Shown here piece by piece: positions 1 to 8,510 of a stretch of DNA of 25,737 nt. The stretch spans positions 1 to 25,737 of the forward strand of contig CAZCFZ010000054.1 in the NCBI GenBank assembly GCA_964498065.1, read 5' to 3'. Below the pieces are notes generated by a model. It saw only the letters and a program-made list of their open reading frames with translations. It had not been told where the DNA came from and did not search any database. This DNA comes from FEN-1297 sp964498065 (GTDB taxonomy: Bacteria; Bacteroidota; Ignavibacteria; Ignavibacteriales; Ignavibacteriaceae). How positions within the stretch are numbered: the stretch's first letter is position 1; every line of letters starts with the position of its first letter. Both the position numbers and the translations under genes were made by a program.

Positions 1-101
1 ATGAGGTTGTACTGCTTTCTCCGGCATGTGCTAGTTTCGATATGTTCGATAATTATGAACACAGAGGAAAAGTTTTTAAGGAATCCGTAAATAAGTTATA
101 A
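1..101 (+). CDS. murD: MurD (UDP-N-acetylmuramoyl-L-alanine--D-glutamate ligase), C-terminal end only
   Basis: Only the last 32 codons are in the window; the frame starts at base 3 and ends at TAA 99-101. The visible peptide contains LLSPACASFDMFDNYEHRG followed by a VF-K-ESV ending. This is the highly conserved C-terminal signature of MurD (SPACASFD, then F-NYEHRG-F). MurD adds D-glutamate to UDP-MurNAc-L-Ala in the cytoplasm. The stop codon is directly followed by the ATG of ftsW with no gap, as expected in a dcw operon. The fragment is short, but the motif is distinctive and the neighbour order (murD-ftsW-murG) agrees. Confidence 0.9.
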   Translation, partial: EVVLLSPACASFDMFDNYEHRGKVFKESVNKL

Positions 102-1229
102 ATGAAAAAGTTAGCATTAATAATATTTTTTGATGCACTTATCCTAATGTTGTTAGGATTAATAATTGTAATGAGTGCAAGCAGTACTTACAGCGAATTT
201 AAATTCGATAGTCTGTTCCATTTATTCAACTCGCATTTCTTTAAAGTTATTTTTGGAATAATGTTAATGGTAATGTTCAGTTTTATTCCTTATGATATTT
301 ATAAAGATTTCAGTAAGCCGGCTATTATTATTATAACTTTTATCCTCGTGCTTACTTTATTTATCGCTCCCGATATAAAAGGAGCAGGCAGGTGGATACG
401 TCTTGGATTTTTATCTTTTCAACCGGCAGATGTTGCAAAATTAATTTTGTTAATACATTTAGCTGTCTTACTTGAAGCAAAACAAGATTCTTTGGAAAGT
501 TTTAATGAAGGTTTTCTTTATTTATTTATTTGGGTGGCTATTATTTCCGCGTTAGTGCTGATTCAACCAAATGTTAGTAATGGTATTTTATTAGCAGTCG
601 TTTCGTTTGCTTTATTGTATGTCGGCGGAGCTAAATTTAAACATATATTAGCCGCTTCGCTTGTAAGTCTTATTGCAGTAGCTGCTGCTGCAATGCTTTT
701 TGCTCATTCGAGAAGCAGGATTCTAACTTTTATAAGCAGTACTGAACATGGAGGTGCACCTAATATTCAGGTGAAACAAGCATTGTTGGGATTAGGAAGC
801 GGACATATTTTCGGAGTAGGAATGGGTCAAAGCCTGCAGAGTAATTTATTTTTACCTGAAGCATACGGAGATTTCATTTTTGCAATATTAGGTGAAGAGC
901 TGGGCTTTATAGGTTCGGTTATTGTTACATTCAGTTATTTGGTTTTGTTTATAGCAGGTATTCTGGTAGCTAAAAAAGCGAAAGACAAATTCGGTCAATT
1001 GTTGGCTTTTGGAATTACTTTCTCGATAGTTATTTATGCATTTGTAAATATTGCTGTAGCAACCGGGATAGTTCCGACAACCGGACTTCCTTTACCCTTT
1101 ATTAGCTACGGCGGAACATCATTAACCTTTCTGTGTATTTCTGTCGGCATTTTGGTAAATATAGCCTTATCTCATTCGATTGAGCAAAAGAAAGAAATTC
1201 AGCAAACAGTTGAGGCGGCTGCAACATGA
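102..1229 (+). CDS. ftsW: FtsW, SEDS-family septal peptidoglycan polymerase
   Basis: A 375-residue polytopic inner-membrane protein of the SEDS family (FtsW/RodA/SpoVE). FtsW is the septal glycan polymerase that uses lipid II together with a class b PBP. Seen in the sequence: about ten hydrophobic segments starting at residue 4; GAGRWIRLGFLSFQPAD near residues 95-110, matching the conserved SEDS loop; EAYGDFIFAILGEELG near 250-265 with the conserved acidic residues; and TGIVPTTGLPLPFISYGGTS near 320-340, the family hallmark. The start is the ATG directly after the murD stop. The last four bases overlap murG (ATGA). FtsW rather than RodA is supported by its place between murD and murG. The IQPNVSNG loop is a variant of the usual LQPDLGT. 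Confidence 0.95.
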   Translation: MKKLALIIFFDALILMLLGLIIVMSASSTYSEFKFDSLFHLFNSHFFKVIFGIMLMVMFSFIPYDIYKDFSKPAIIIITFILVLTLFIAPDIKGAGRWIRLGFLSFQPADVAKLILLIHLAVLLEAKQDSLESFNEGFLYLFIWVAIISALVLIQPNVSNGILLAVVSFALLYVGGAKFKHILAASLVSLIAVAAAAMLFAHSRSRILTFISSTEHGGAPNIQVKQALLGLGSGHIFGVGMGQSLQSNLFLPEAYGDFIFAILGEELGFIGSVIVTFSYLVLFIAGILVAKKAKDKFGQLLAFGITFSIVIYAFVNIAVATGIVPTTGLPLPFISYGGTSLTFLCISVGILVNIALSHSIEQKKEIQQTVEAAAT

Positions 1230-2326
1230 GCAAAACAGAATCATATAGATTTTTGTTTGCAGGCGGCGGTACAGGAGGTCATTTGTATCCTGCAGTAGCA
1301 GTAGCAGAAAAAATCAAATTGTTGCTGCCTGAAGCGGACATTATGTTTATCGGCACTAAATCAAAAATTGAAGGAAGAGTTGTACCGCAATTGGGATATA
1401 AGTTTAAATCAATTTGGATTAAGGGCTTTTCAAGGAAATTGAAATTGGAAAATATACTTTTCCCTTTAAAAGTTATTGTGTCTGTTATTCAGTCTATCGT
1501 CATTAACATGATTTATAGACCCAAAGTAGCAATTGGTTCGGGAGGCTATGTATCCGGTCCGGCTATTTTCGGCTCTTCGATAACGGGTGCTAAAATTATT
1601 CTGATTGAACAAAATAGTTATCCCGGAGTCACTACCAGAATATTAGAAAAATATGCTGATGAAGTTCATTTAAGCTTTGAAGACTCAAAAAAATATTTTA
1701 GAAATAAAGAAAAATTATTTTTAACGGGAAATCCGGTAAGAGGAAGCCTTACACCGGTATCTAAGGAAGAAGCTCTTAAAGCATTTGGCTTGACGTCTGC
1801 GAAAAAAACTTTATTTGTACTTGGCGGCAGTTTAGGCGCCGGTTCAATTAATAAGACAATAGCCGATTCTTTAAAATCGTTGAATGAAAGGAATATTCAG
1901 GTAATTTGGCAGACAGGAGAAAACTATTTCGATTTGTACAAATCTCTTTCATCGGATAATATTAAAGTTATGGCTTTTGTTGAAAAAATGAATTTAGCGT
2001 ACTCAGCATGCGATTTGTTGCTGGCTAGAGCAGGTGCAACTACTTTGGCTGAAATTTTAACATTGGGAATACCTTCTATATTAGTTCCTTCTCCTAATGT
2101 AGCTGAAAATCATCAATACTTTAATGCAAAATCACTTTCAGATAAAAATGCGGCCGTATTGATAGAAGATAAAAATCTGAAGGATGAATTTGAAAAGAAG
2201 GTATTCCCTTTATTATCAGATGATAATAAACTTAAGGAATTAAAAAAAAACTCGTTGAAGTTAAGTAAACCGGATGCGGCTGAAATTATTGCAAAAAGAG
2301 CAATTAAATATGCTACTGGATTATGA
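1226..2326 (+). CDS. murG: MurG, lipid II-forming GlcNAc transferase
   Basis: 366 residues, the normal family length. MurG transfers GlcNAc from UDP-GlcNAc to lipid I on the cytoplasmic face of the membrane, giving lipid II. Seen: the N-terminal glycine-rich loop GGGTGGHLYPAVAVAE (about residues 13-28); GSGGYVSGPAI near 104-114; IEQNSYPG near 127-134; the second G-loop GGSLGAGSINK near 200; and the C-terminal nucleotide-sugar region with RAGATTLAEIL and PNVAENHQ. The start ATG overlaps the ftsW stop (ATGA) and the end overlaps the next gene by four bases, so translation is probably coupled on both sides. Confidence 0.95.
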   Translation: MSKTESYRFLFAGGGTGGHLYPAVAVAEKIKLLLPEADIMFIGTKSKIEGRVVPQLGYKFKSIWIKGFSRKLKLENILFPLKVIVSVIQSIVINMIYRPKVAIGSGGYVSGPAIFGSSITGAKIILIEQNSYPGVTTRILEKYADEVHLSFEDSKKYFRNKEKLFLTGNPVRGSLTPVSKEEALKAFGLTSAKKTLFVLGGSLGAGSINKTIADSLKSLNERNIQVIWQTGENYFDLYKSLSSDNIKVMAFVEKMNLAYSACDLLLARAGATTLAEILTLGIPSILVPSPNVAENHQYFNAKSLSDKNAAVLIEDKNLKDEFEKKVFPLLSDDNKLKELKKNSLKLSKPDAAEIIAKRAIKYATGL

Positions 2327-2802
2327 GTGACGAACAATTAAATAAAAAGAAAATATTTAAGTACAATTTATCGTTCTACTATCAATCGACAATAATTTAC
2401 TTTGTTGCATTTTTGTTATATGCGATTATCCGCGGCGAATTTGTAGAAAATTCATTTACATTAATTACAAAGGACCCCATAATTTATTTCTTCGCAATTA
2501 TTGTATGCATCTCTTTAATCAGTTTATTGTACAATTTGTATTTGAATAGACACCTGGAAATCGGAGAAAATAAAATTTCATTTGTTAATAAATTTGCCGA
2601 GAAGACTTTTTATATAGATCATCTTGAGGAAATAAAAATTTCAAAGTTTGTAAGTAGAAAAAGAAATAAAGCATTTAGATTAATCAGATTGAAAATTAAA
2701 AACAGGAAGCGAAGAATAATTATTAGACCTTATGATTATGAAAATGTTGAAGAACTAATTTCATTATTTGTAAAATTAAAAGAGGAACTGGAATCCAAAT
2801 AA
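2323..2802 (+). CDS. Unrecognised two-TM membrane protein with a possible PH-like domain, inside the dcw cluster
   Basis: 159 residues that I cannot assign to a known division gene. Two hydrophobic helices are visible at about residues 12-33 and 51-73. They are followed by a basic cytoplasmic-type C-terminal half of alternating beta-like segments (HLEIGENKISFVNKF, FYIDHLEEIKIS, RLKIKNRKRRIIIRP) and a final helix (NVEELISLFVKLKEEL). Two TM helices followed by a small beta-rich domain with a terminal helix resemble the bacterial PH (bPH/DUF304-like) architecture; this is inference from pattern only. The gene overlaps murG by four bases and murC by one (TAATG). It is therefore very likely expressed with them and is a real gene, not a spurious frame. 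A role in envelope assembly or division is plausible but unproven. Confidence 0.75.
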   Translation: MSDEQLNKKKIFKYNLSFYYQSTIIYFVAFLLYAIIRGEFVENSFTLITKDPIIYFFAIIVCISLISLLYNLYLNRHLEIGENKISFVNKFAEKTFYIDHLEEIKISKFVSRKRNKAFRLIRLKIKNRKRRIIIRPYDYENVEELISLFVKLKEELESK

Positions 2803-4172
2803 TGTTCAAGAATATTAAGAAAGTACATTTTGTAGGTATTGGCGGTATCGGAATGAGCGGAATTGCAGAAATATTGCTAAACCAGGGATTTGAGATTTCA
2901 GGATCCGATAGATCTTTATCGGAAGTAACTTCGCATTTGAGCAGCCTGGGAATGAAGATTTACGAAGGACATTCGCCTGATAATTTAAAAGATGCGGATG
3001 TATTGGTCTATTCTTCCGCGGTTCCGCTAGATAATCCCGAAGTGAAAGCGGCAATAGAAAGGAAAATTCCTATAATAAAACGCTCTGAAATGCTTGCGGA
3101 ATGTATGCGCATGAAATACGGAATCGGAATTGCCGGAACCCATGGAAAAACTACAACAACTTCAATGGTCGGTCTTACTCTAACGGAAGGCGAAATTGAT
3201 CCTACAATAATTGTCGGAGGTAAATTAAGCGGGTTGGGAGGTACAAATGCCAGGCTGGGCAACGGTGAGTTTATTGTGGTTGAGGCAGATGAATTTGATA
3301 GAACATTTTTAAAATTAACACCCACAATTGCGGCAATAACGACCCTTGAAAGTGAACATCTTGATACTTATAAGGATTTGGATGATATAAAATCAGCATT
3401 TGTAGAGTTTGCAAACAAAGTCCCTTTTTACGGTTTTGTTGTTTTATGTATGGATGAGCCTGCCTTGCAGGATATTATTCCTCAAATAAACAAAAAAATT
3501 TTTACTTATGGATTAACTTCACAGGCAGATATTCGTGCCGTTGATATTACACATAATGAATTTTCAAGTTCTTTTTCGGTAAAGTATAAAGACAATGATT
3601 TGGGAAAAATAAAGCTGAAAATTCCCGGCGTTCATAATGTTAAAAATTCTCTGGTGGCGGTTTGTATTGCTAAGGAACTCGGAATAGATTTTTCAGTAAT
3701 CAAACAAGCTTTAGAATCTTTCAGCGGAGTTTATAGAAGATTTGAAGTGAAATATAATAAAGAAATTTTAGTTATAGATGATTATGCACATCACCCGACT
3801 GAAACCAGTGCCACGCTTGCAGGAATTAGAAGCGGATGGAATAGAAGACTTATAGCTGTCTTTCAGCCGCATCTATATTCAAGGACAAGAGATTTTTATC
3901 AGGAGTTCGGAAGGTCTTTTTTAAATACCGATGTTTTTATTTGTACGGATGTTTATCCTGCTAGAGAAGAACCTATTGCCGGAATTTCCGGAGAATTAAT
4001 TGCCGAAGCTGCAAGAAAATTCGGTCACAAAAATGTCCTTTACATTAAAGATAAAAATGAAGTGCCGGAAAAGTTAATGCAAATAAAAAATAATAACGAT
4101 ATCATTATTACAATGGGTGCCGGTGACATTTGGAAATACGGTGAAAAGTTTGTCGGATTGCTTAAAACTTGA
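2802..4172 (+). CDS. murC: MurC, UDP-N-acetylmuramate--L-alanine ligase
   Basis: 456 residues, the standard length. MurC ligates L-alanine to UDP-MurNAc in an ATP-dependent cytoplasmic step. Seen: the N-terminal Rossmann motif HFVGIGGIGMSGIAEIL (about residues 9-25); the Mur ligase P-loop GTHGKTTTTSM near 113-123; EADEFDRTF near 160; central-domain HNVKNSLVA; and the C-terminal DDYAHHPTE near 325-335, the MurC/Mpl signature. Length, the standard dcw position and the motifs favour MurC over Mpl. The ATG start overlaps the preceding stop by one base. Confidence 0.96.
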   Translation: MFKNIKKVHFVGIGGIGMSGIAEILLNQGFEISGSDRSLSEVTSHLSSLGMKIYEGHSPDNLKDADVLVYSSAVPLDNPEVKAAIERKIPIIKRSEMLAECMRMKYGIGIAGTHGKTTTTSMVGLTLTEGEIDPTIIVGGKLSGLGGTNARLGNGEFIVVEADEFDRTFLKLTPTIAAITTLESEHLDTYKDLDDIKSAFVEFANKVPFYGFVVLCMDEPALQDIIPQINKKIFTYGLTSQADIRAVDITHNEFSSSFSVKYKDNDLGKIKLKIPGVHNVKNSLVAVCIAKELGIDFSVIKQALESFSGVYRRFEVKYNKEILVIDDYAHHPTETSATLAGIRSGWNRRLIAVFQPHLYSRTRDFYQEFGRSFLNTDVFICTDVYPAREEPIAGISGELIAEAARKFGHKNVLYIKDKNEVPEKLMQIKNNNDIIITMGAGDIWKYGEKFVGLLKT

Positions 4173-4178
4173 AGTGTT

Positions 4179-4949
4179 ATGAAAGAAAGTGTAAGTAAAA
4201 TACCCGGAACATTGCTTTTTGTTGTTTTAATTTCGGCATTATTTTATTTGATTTTTTTTTCAAATAAAAAAACGAATAAAGGAGAAATTAAGGTGATTAA
4301 AATTAGCGGTAACAATCTATTACCCGGCCGTGATTATTTAAAATATGCTAAGCTGGAAAATATTTCGAATTTTGTAAAACTAACACTTGCAGAAATTAGG
4401 GGTAGAATAGAAAAGCATCCTTATGTGCAGAAAGCAGATGTCGCTTACGAAGGAAATAATGAAGTTAATGTTTATGTTAAAGAAAAAGTGATTGAAGCTG
4501 TTATTATTATTGATGGTGAACCGTATTTTATAACGGATGATTTTCAGATCCTTCCAATGCTGCCGGATATAAAAATGCTGGATATGCCTGTTATAAGCAA
4601 TCCTCAGTTAAATGAAAAAGTCGTTCAATTGTCTTATATAAGAACAAATGGTATCACGGAAGCATTTAAAATTATTGATGCAGCTAAATTGACTAACATA
4701 AATATGTATAAAAAACTGTCCGAAATTAATTTAAGATACGGTGGTGATATCATTTTAACTTTCTCGGGAGTAAAGCCGCCGGTACTTTTTGGAAAGGGAG
4801 AAGAAGCAGAAAAAATGGTATATCTTGATATGTTGTGGAATGGAATGGTTAAAGGAAACGACATGGTTAAAAATAGCGATTACATTGATCTAAGATTCTC
4901 TAATGAAATATTTGTAGGTACAGATGTTAAAACAGGTTTAATTGAATGA
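4179..4949 (+). CDS. ftsQ: FtsQ/DivIB-type division protein
   Basis: 256-residue bitopic membrane protein. One N-terminal TM helix (about residues 8-28, LLFVVLISALFYLIFF) is followed by a POTRA-like domain (about 35-110: EIKVIKISGNNLL, then HPYVQKADVAYEGNNEVNVYVKEK). A beta-rich FtsQ/DivIB domain follows, containing GEPYFITDDFQILP. FtsQ bridges the early and late divisome and binds FtsB/FtsL in the periplasm. The family is poorly conserved in sequence. The call rests on topology, the POTRA pattern with its VYVKEK strand, and the position between murC and ftsA. It starts six bases after the murC stop and overlaps ftsA by four bases. Confidence 0.9.
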   Translation: MKESVSKIPGTLLFVVLISALFYLIFFSNKKTNKGEIKVIKISGNNLLPGRDYLKYAKLENISNFVKLTLAEIRGRIEKHPYVQKADVAYEGNNEVNVYVKEKVIEAVIIIDGEPYFITDDFQILPMLPDIKMLDMPVISNPQLNEKVVQLSYIRTNGITEAFKIIDAAKLTNINMYKKLSEINLRYGGDIILTFSGVKPPVLFGKGEEAEKMVYLDMLWNGMVKGNDMVKNSDYIDLRFSNEIFVGTDVKTGLIE

Positions 4950-6196
4950 AAAAAAATATTATTGCAGGATTAGATTTAGGAACAACCAAAGTTTGTGCGG
5001 TTATTGCCGAAAGAATGGAGGAAAATAATCGTATTAACATTTTAGGTTTTGGTGTAGCTCCTTCGGAAGGGCTGCATAAGGGATTGGTTGCCAACATTAC
5101 TAAAACAGCAGATGCTATAAGACAGGCTGTAGCTATTGCATCAAACCGTGCCGGAATTCAAATTACGCATTTAAATGTTGGTGTGGCCGGAGAGCATATA
5201 ACCAGTATGAGGCATCGTAATTATGTTACAATCAGCAGTGAAGACAGAGAAATTACAAAAAGCGATCTTGAAAGATTGGACGCAGATGTAAGAACAATTC
5301 GAATCCCGTCCGATAGACAGATATTGCATATAATACCGGAAGAATTTTCTGTTGATTATCAAGGCGGGATAGAAAATCCCATAGGCATGTCCGGTTCCAG
5401 GCTTGAAGCAACTAATCATATTGTATTGGCATCTATTCCGGCAATTCAAAATATAAGAAAATCGGTTGAAAGAGCCGGATTGCAGATTCAGGAATATATA
5501 CTTCAACCTATTGCATCTAGTTCTTCAGTTCTTGAAGAAAGTGAAAAGGACCTTGGAGTTGCACTTATTGATATAGGCGGCGGAACAACCGATATAGCAA
5601 TTTTTCATAATAAAGCTATAAAGCACACAAAGGTAATTGGAGTCGCAGGTAATCAGGTAACAAATGATATACGTGAATCTCTTGGAGTGGTTACGGAAGA
5701 AGCTGAAAAATTAAAGAAAGAATATGGTTACGCAACAGAGTCCTCGATTATAAAAGACGAAGATATTTTAATCCGTGGTGTGGGTGCTAGAGGCAATGCA
5801 AAAATTCCAATTAGCCTTTTAACACAAATAATAAGCTTAAGAATGAGAGAGCTTTTCAGTCTAATTGATAATGAAATTAGAAGTGCAGGGTTTAAAAATA
5901 AAATTAAAGCCGGCATAGTATTAACTGGAGGCGGTTCTTTATTGAAAGGGTGCACCGAATTAGCGGAAGAAGTTTTTGGATTGCCGACAAGAATCGGCGT
6001 TCCTCAGGAGCTGGGTGCCGGGTTGTCAAATGAAATTGAAAGTCCTGAGTTTGCGACGGTAGCCGGTTTGATAAGAGGAATTCCCGGCGGAAAGTCCAGT
6101 GAATATCAAGTTTTGATCAAACCCAAAAGGATTAAGGGTAAAAATAAAATATCGTTATTAATAAAACGGGTTCAGCAATTTTTTGATGAATTATAA
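4946..6196 (+). CDS. ftsA: FtsA, actin-like FtsZ membrane anchor
   Basis: 416 residues. FtsA polymerises on the inner membrane, tethers FtsZ and recruits later divisome proteins. Seen: phosphate-1 motif AGLDLGTTKVCAVIAE (residues 7-22); the 1C-domain region around GVAGEHI; phosphate-2 motif LIDIGGGTTDIAIF near 208-221; adenosine motif VLTGGGSLLKG near 325-335; and a basic amphipathic C-terminal helix (KISLLIKRVQQFF) that serves as the membrane-targeting sequence in this family. It overlaps ftsQ by four bases (ATGA). Spacing to ftsZ is 21 bases. Confidence 0.96.
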   Translation: MKKNIIAGLDLGTTKVCAVIAERMEENNRINILGFGVAPSEGLHKGLVANITKTADAIRQAVAIASNRAGIQITHLNVGVAGEHITSMRHRNYVTISSEDREITKSDLERLDADVRTIRIPSDRQILHIIPEEFSVDYQGGIENPIGMSGSRLEATNHIVLASIPAIQNIRKSVERAGLQIQEYILQPIASSSSVLEESEKDLGVALIDIGGGTTDIAIFHNKAIKHTKVIGVAGNQVTNDIRESLGVVTEEAEKLKKEYGYATESSIIKDEDILIRGVGARGNAKIPISLLTQIISLRMRELFSLIDNEIRSAGFKNKIKAGIVLTGGGSLLKGCTELAEEVFGLPTRIGVPQELGAGLSNEIESPEFATVAGLIRGIPGGKSSEYQVLIKPKRIKGKNKISLLIKRVQQFFDEL

Positions 6197-6217
6197 ATCC
6201 AAAATAAGGAGGTAACT

Positions 6218-7501
6218 ATGGCGCGATTTGCAACAATTGACAGGGGCGAACCGATGTCGGCAATATTGAAAGTTGTAGGAATTGGCGGCGGCGGTTGTAA
6301 CGCAATTGAAAGCATGATTAAACGTGGTCTTGTAGGTGTGGAGTACATTGCAGTTAATACCGATTCTCAAGTTCTTAACGGCAGCAGTGCCACACATAAA
6401 ATTCAGGTAGGAACCAACATTACTCGTGGTTTGGGTGCCGGAGCTGATCCCAATGTTGGTAAAAAATCACTTGAGGAAGACCGGGAAAAAATTGCTGAAG
6501 TTCTTGCCGGCAGTGATATGGTTTTTGTTACGGCCGGAATGGGAGGCGGAACAGGAACGGGCGGCGCCCCTGTAATTGCATCTATCGCAAAAAGTATCGG
6601 GTCATTGGTTGTTGGAATTGTAACCAAACCATTCCGCTGGGAAGGTAAGAAACGTATGCTGAATGCAGAACAGGGAATTCAAGAATTGAAACAGCATGTT
6701 GACAGCTTAATTGTCATCCCAAATGAAAGGCTCCTTAGTATTTTAGATAAAAGTATGAATGCTTTTGCTGCTTTTGATAAACCAAATGAAGTATTATACG
6801 AAGCAACAAGAGGTATTGCGGATATAATTACCATCGAAGGATTAATTAATGTTGACTTTGCCGACGTACGTGCAGTAATGAATCAGAGCGGAGAGGCTTT
6901 AATGGGCTGCGGAATTGCAAGCGGAGAAAATCGCGCAATTGAAGCTGCACAGAAAGCTATATCAAGCCCCTTGCTGGAAGGTATAAATATTAAGGGTGCT
7001 AAAAGTGTTTTGTTGAATGTTACCGGTTCCAGCAATTTAACAATGCAGGAAATAAATGAAGGTAATAACGTTATTTTTGAAGCTGCCGGAGAAGAGGCTA
7101 ACGTAATTTTCGGCTGTGTTCGCAAGGAAGAGATGAATGATTACGTTTCTTACACCGTTATTGCTACGGGATTTGATGGTGCGAATCAATCATATGGAGC
7201 GAAAAATTCAAAAGGTACTCAATCTAAGCCTAACAATGCTGATACATTTAGAGGCGGCTTTAATTTCTTAGAAGATAATGAAATTAATACGGAGGACCTT
7301 GAAGTTCCTACTATTTTAAGGGTAAAAAGTCCTAAAACAACTCTTGAAGATAAAAAGGAAGATACTAAAAATCCTCAGAGCGGTTTTAATTTTGAGGCTT
7401 CACGCTATAATTGGGCAAAGGAAAAAACGAATAAGATTAATGCCGAGGGAGATAACGATGATGAGGAAAGCTCATCTTTTTTAAGAATGATTATGGATTA
7501 A
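6218..7501 (+). CDS. ftsZ: FtsZ, tubulin-like division GTPase, with an extended C-terminal tail
   Basis: 427 residues. FtsZ is a GTPase that forms the Z ring. Seen: GIGGGGCNAI (21-30); tubulin signature GMGGGTGTGGAP (107-118); the T7 synergy loop with N211, D213 and D216 (NVDFAD); and a disordered linker from about 322. An FtsA-binding-type peptide, EDLEVPTILRVK, lies at 359-370. Unlike E. coli FtsZ, 57 residues follow it, ending in SSSFLRMIMD; Bacteroidetes FtsZ proteins also carry such a tail with a second conserved end. Two GFNF motifs flank the linker (347-350 and 389-392). The first ATG is chosen because a perfect AAGGAGG lies at 6206-6212, five bases upstream, whereas internal Met13 has no such site. 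It is the last gene of the cluster on this strand. Confidence 0.97.
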   Translation: MARFATIDRGEPMSAILKVVGIGGGGCNAIESMIKRGLVGVEYIAVNTDSQVLNGSSATHKIQVGTNITRGLGAGADPNVGKKSLEEDREKIAEVLAGSDMVFVTAGMGGGTGTGGAPVIASIAKSIGSLVVGIVTKPFRWEGKKRMLNAEQGIQELKQHVDSLIVIPNERLLSILDKSMNAFAAFDKPNEVLYEATRGIADIITIEGLINVDFADVRAVMNQSGEALMGCGIASGENRAIEAAQKAISSPLLEGINIKGAKSVLLNVTGSSNLTMQEINEGNNVIFEAAGEEANVIFGCVRKEEMNDYVSYTVIATGFDGANQSYGAKNSKGTQSKPNNADTFRGGFNFLEDNEINTEDLEVPTILRVKSPKTTLEDKKEDTKNPQSGFNFEASRYNWAKEKTNKINAEGDNDDEESSSFLRMIMD

Positions 7502-7617
7502 ATTATAGCAAAATTATTAGGAATAGGGAAATTTAAGATATTAATATAAAATATCGAGGTTAATGTCTTATATGATTTAATTATGGATTAGAGGTTAAGT
7601 GTAATTACTTTTTAAGG

Positions 7618-7833
7618 CTATTCGTCACTTAGCCTGGATTCTATAAAAATATTGTTATCTTCATCAGTTGTAATAATTACTCTGTTTGGCCGGCAGCAGA
7701 TTCTGCAGTCTTCTATAAAATCCTGCTTCCCGCTGATTGTTAAATCTATCCAAACAGAGTTTAACTCGCCGCAATACTGGCATGTCCACACAACATCCTC
7801 ATCCGTGGTTTGCTTCTTTTCTCTGGTATTCAT
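7618..7833 (-). CDS. CPXCG-type cysteine-rich small protein
   Basis: About 71 residues on the minus strand from ATG at 7833; a TTG at 7845 would add four residues. Seen: CQYCGE near residues 19-24, then DLTISGKQDFIEDCRICCRPNRVII. The CxYCGE, GxxxxFIEDCxxCCRP pattern matches the 'CPXCG motif-containing cysteine-rich protein' family (Cys_rich_CPXG), where paired CxxC and CxxCC motifs probably bind a metal. The function of the family is not known. It is convergent with ftsZ and about 157 bases downstream of yajQ on the same strand. Its size makes it easy to miss, but the cysteine pattern is strong. Confidence 0.85.
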   Translation of the reverse strand: MNTREKKQTTDEDVVWTCQYCGELNSVWIDLTISGKQDFIEDCRICCRPNRVIITTDEDNNIFIESRLSDE

Positions 7834-7837
7834 ATAA

Positions 7838-7859
7838 TTTTCCAATCTTTGTTGGAAAA
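7838..7859. repeat. Short perfect hairpin just upstream of the CPXCG gene start
   Basis: TTTTCCAA (7838-7845) and TTGGAAAA (7852-7859) form an 8-bp perfect stem with a 6-base loop. It lies a few bases upstream of the ATG of the minus-strand cysteine-rich gene and covers the possible TTG start at 7843-7845. In an mRNA it would sit directly before the start codon and could affect initiation, or it could be an operator-like dyad. No function can be claimed from sequence alone. Confidence 0.35.
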
Positions 7860-7990
7860 AATAAATATTCCGATATTAAATTTGAATACCTAGATTATTG
7901 TATTAACTATTTGATTATTTTTTATTAAATAATTATGATAAATAAAATTATTTTTCTATTTAGGCTAGAAAGAGTTAAAATAAAATATTA

Positions 7991-8488
7991 CTATTTCATA
8001 TTAACATATTGAGTGGGGAAATCAAGATCGGCATCTTTCACTAATTTTATTATAGCTTGAAGATCGTCGATTTTAGTTCCTTGCACGCGAACCTGTTCAT
8101 CCTGTATTTGCGCATTTACTTTAAGCTTTGAATTTTTAATCATTTTAGTTATTATTTTGGCATTTTCTTTTGATATTCCGCTTTGGAGATTAATGCTTTG
8201 TTTAATCCTTCCTCCGGCTGCGGGTTCAGGATCGAGTAATTTTAAAGCTTTTATTGATATTCCTCTTCTAATAAATTTTGTCTGAAGGATATCGATGCTT
8301 GCTTTTAAGGCATAATCATCTTTTGTATTAAGTGAAATTGTTTTTTCTTTTTTGTTCAACTCAATTTCTGTACGGGAATCTTTTAAGTCGTATCTCTGCT
8401 GTATTTCTTTTAAAGCTTGATTAACGGCGTTATCGGCTTCCTGGAGGTCAATTTCTGAAACTATGTCGAAAGAATGATTTTGAGCCAT
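7991..8488 (-). CDS. yajQ: YajQ-family nucleotide-binding protein
   Basis: 165 residues from ATG at 8488. The longer frame to 8503 adds five residues, but YajQ proteins begin close to the SFDIVSE motif, so the internal ATG is preferred. Seen: SFDIVSEIDLQEADNAVNQALKEIQQRYDLKDS at the N-terminus (two stretches of the family signature), GGRIKQSINLQSGISKENAKIITKMIK in the middle and DLDFPTQYVN at the end. YajQ proteins are small cytosolic double-RNP-fold proteins; some bind cyclic di-GMP or nucleic acid, and the role here is not known. The gene starts 22 bases after the tRNA-Pro on the same strand and may share its transcript. Confidence 0.93.
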   Translation of the reverse strand: MAQNHSFDIVSEIDLQEADNAVNQALKEIQQRYDLKDSRTEIELNKKEKTISLNTKDDYALKASIDILQTKFIRRGISIKALKLLDPEPAAGGRIKQSINLQSGISKENAKIITKMIKNSKLKVNAQIQDEQVRVQGTKIDDLQAIIKLVKDADLDFPTQYVNMK

Positions 8489-8510
8489 AATATAAATTCT
8501 CATTTTGAAG

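Noticed and set aside
2113..2337. Minus-strand frame opposite the end of murG, and similar antisense frames inside murC, ftsA, ftsZ, pyrC, the kinase and the helicase
   Set aside because: All lie opposite strongly supported genes, lack recognisable motifs, and look like by-products of the coding strand's codon pattern.
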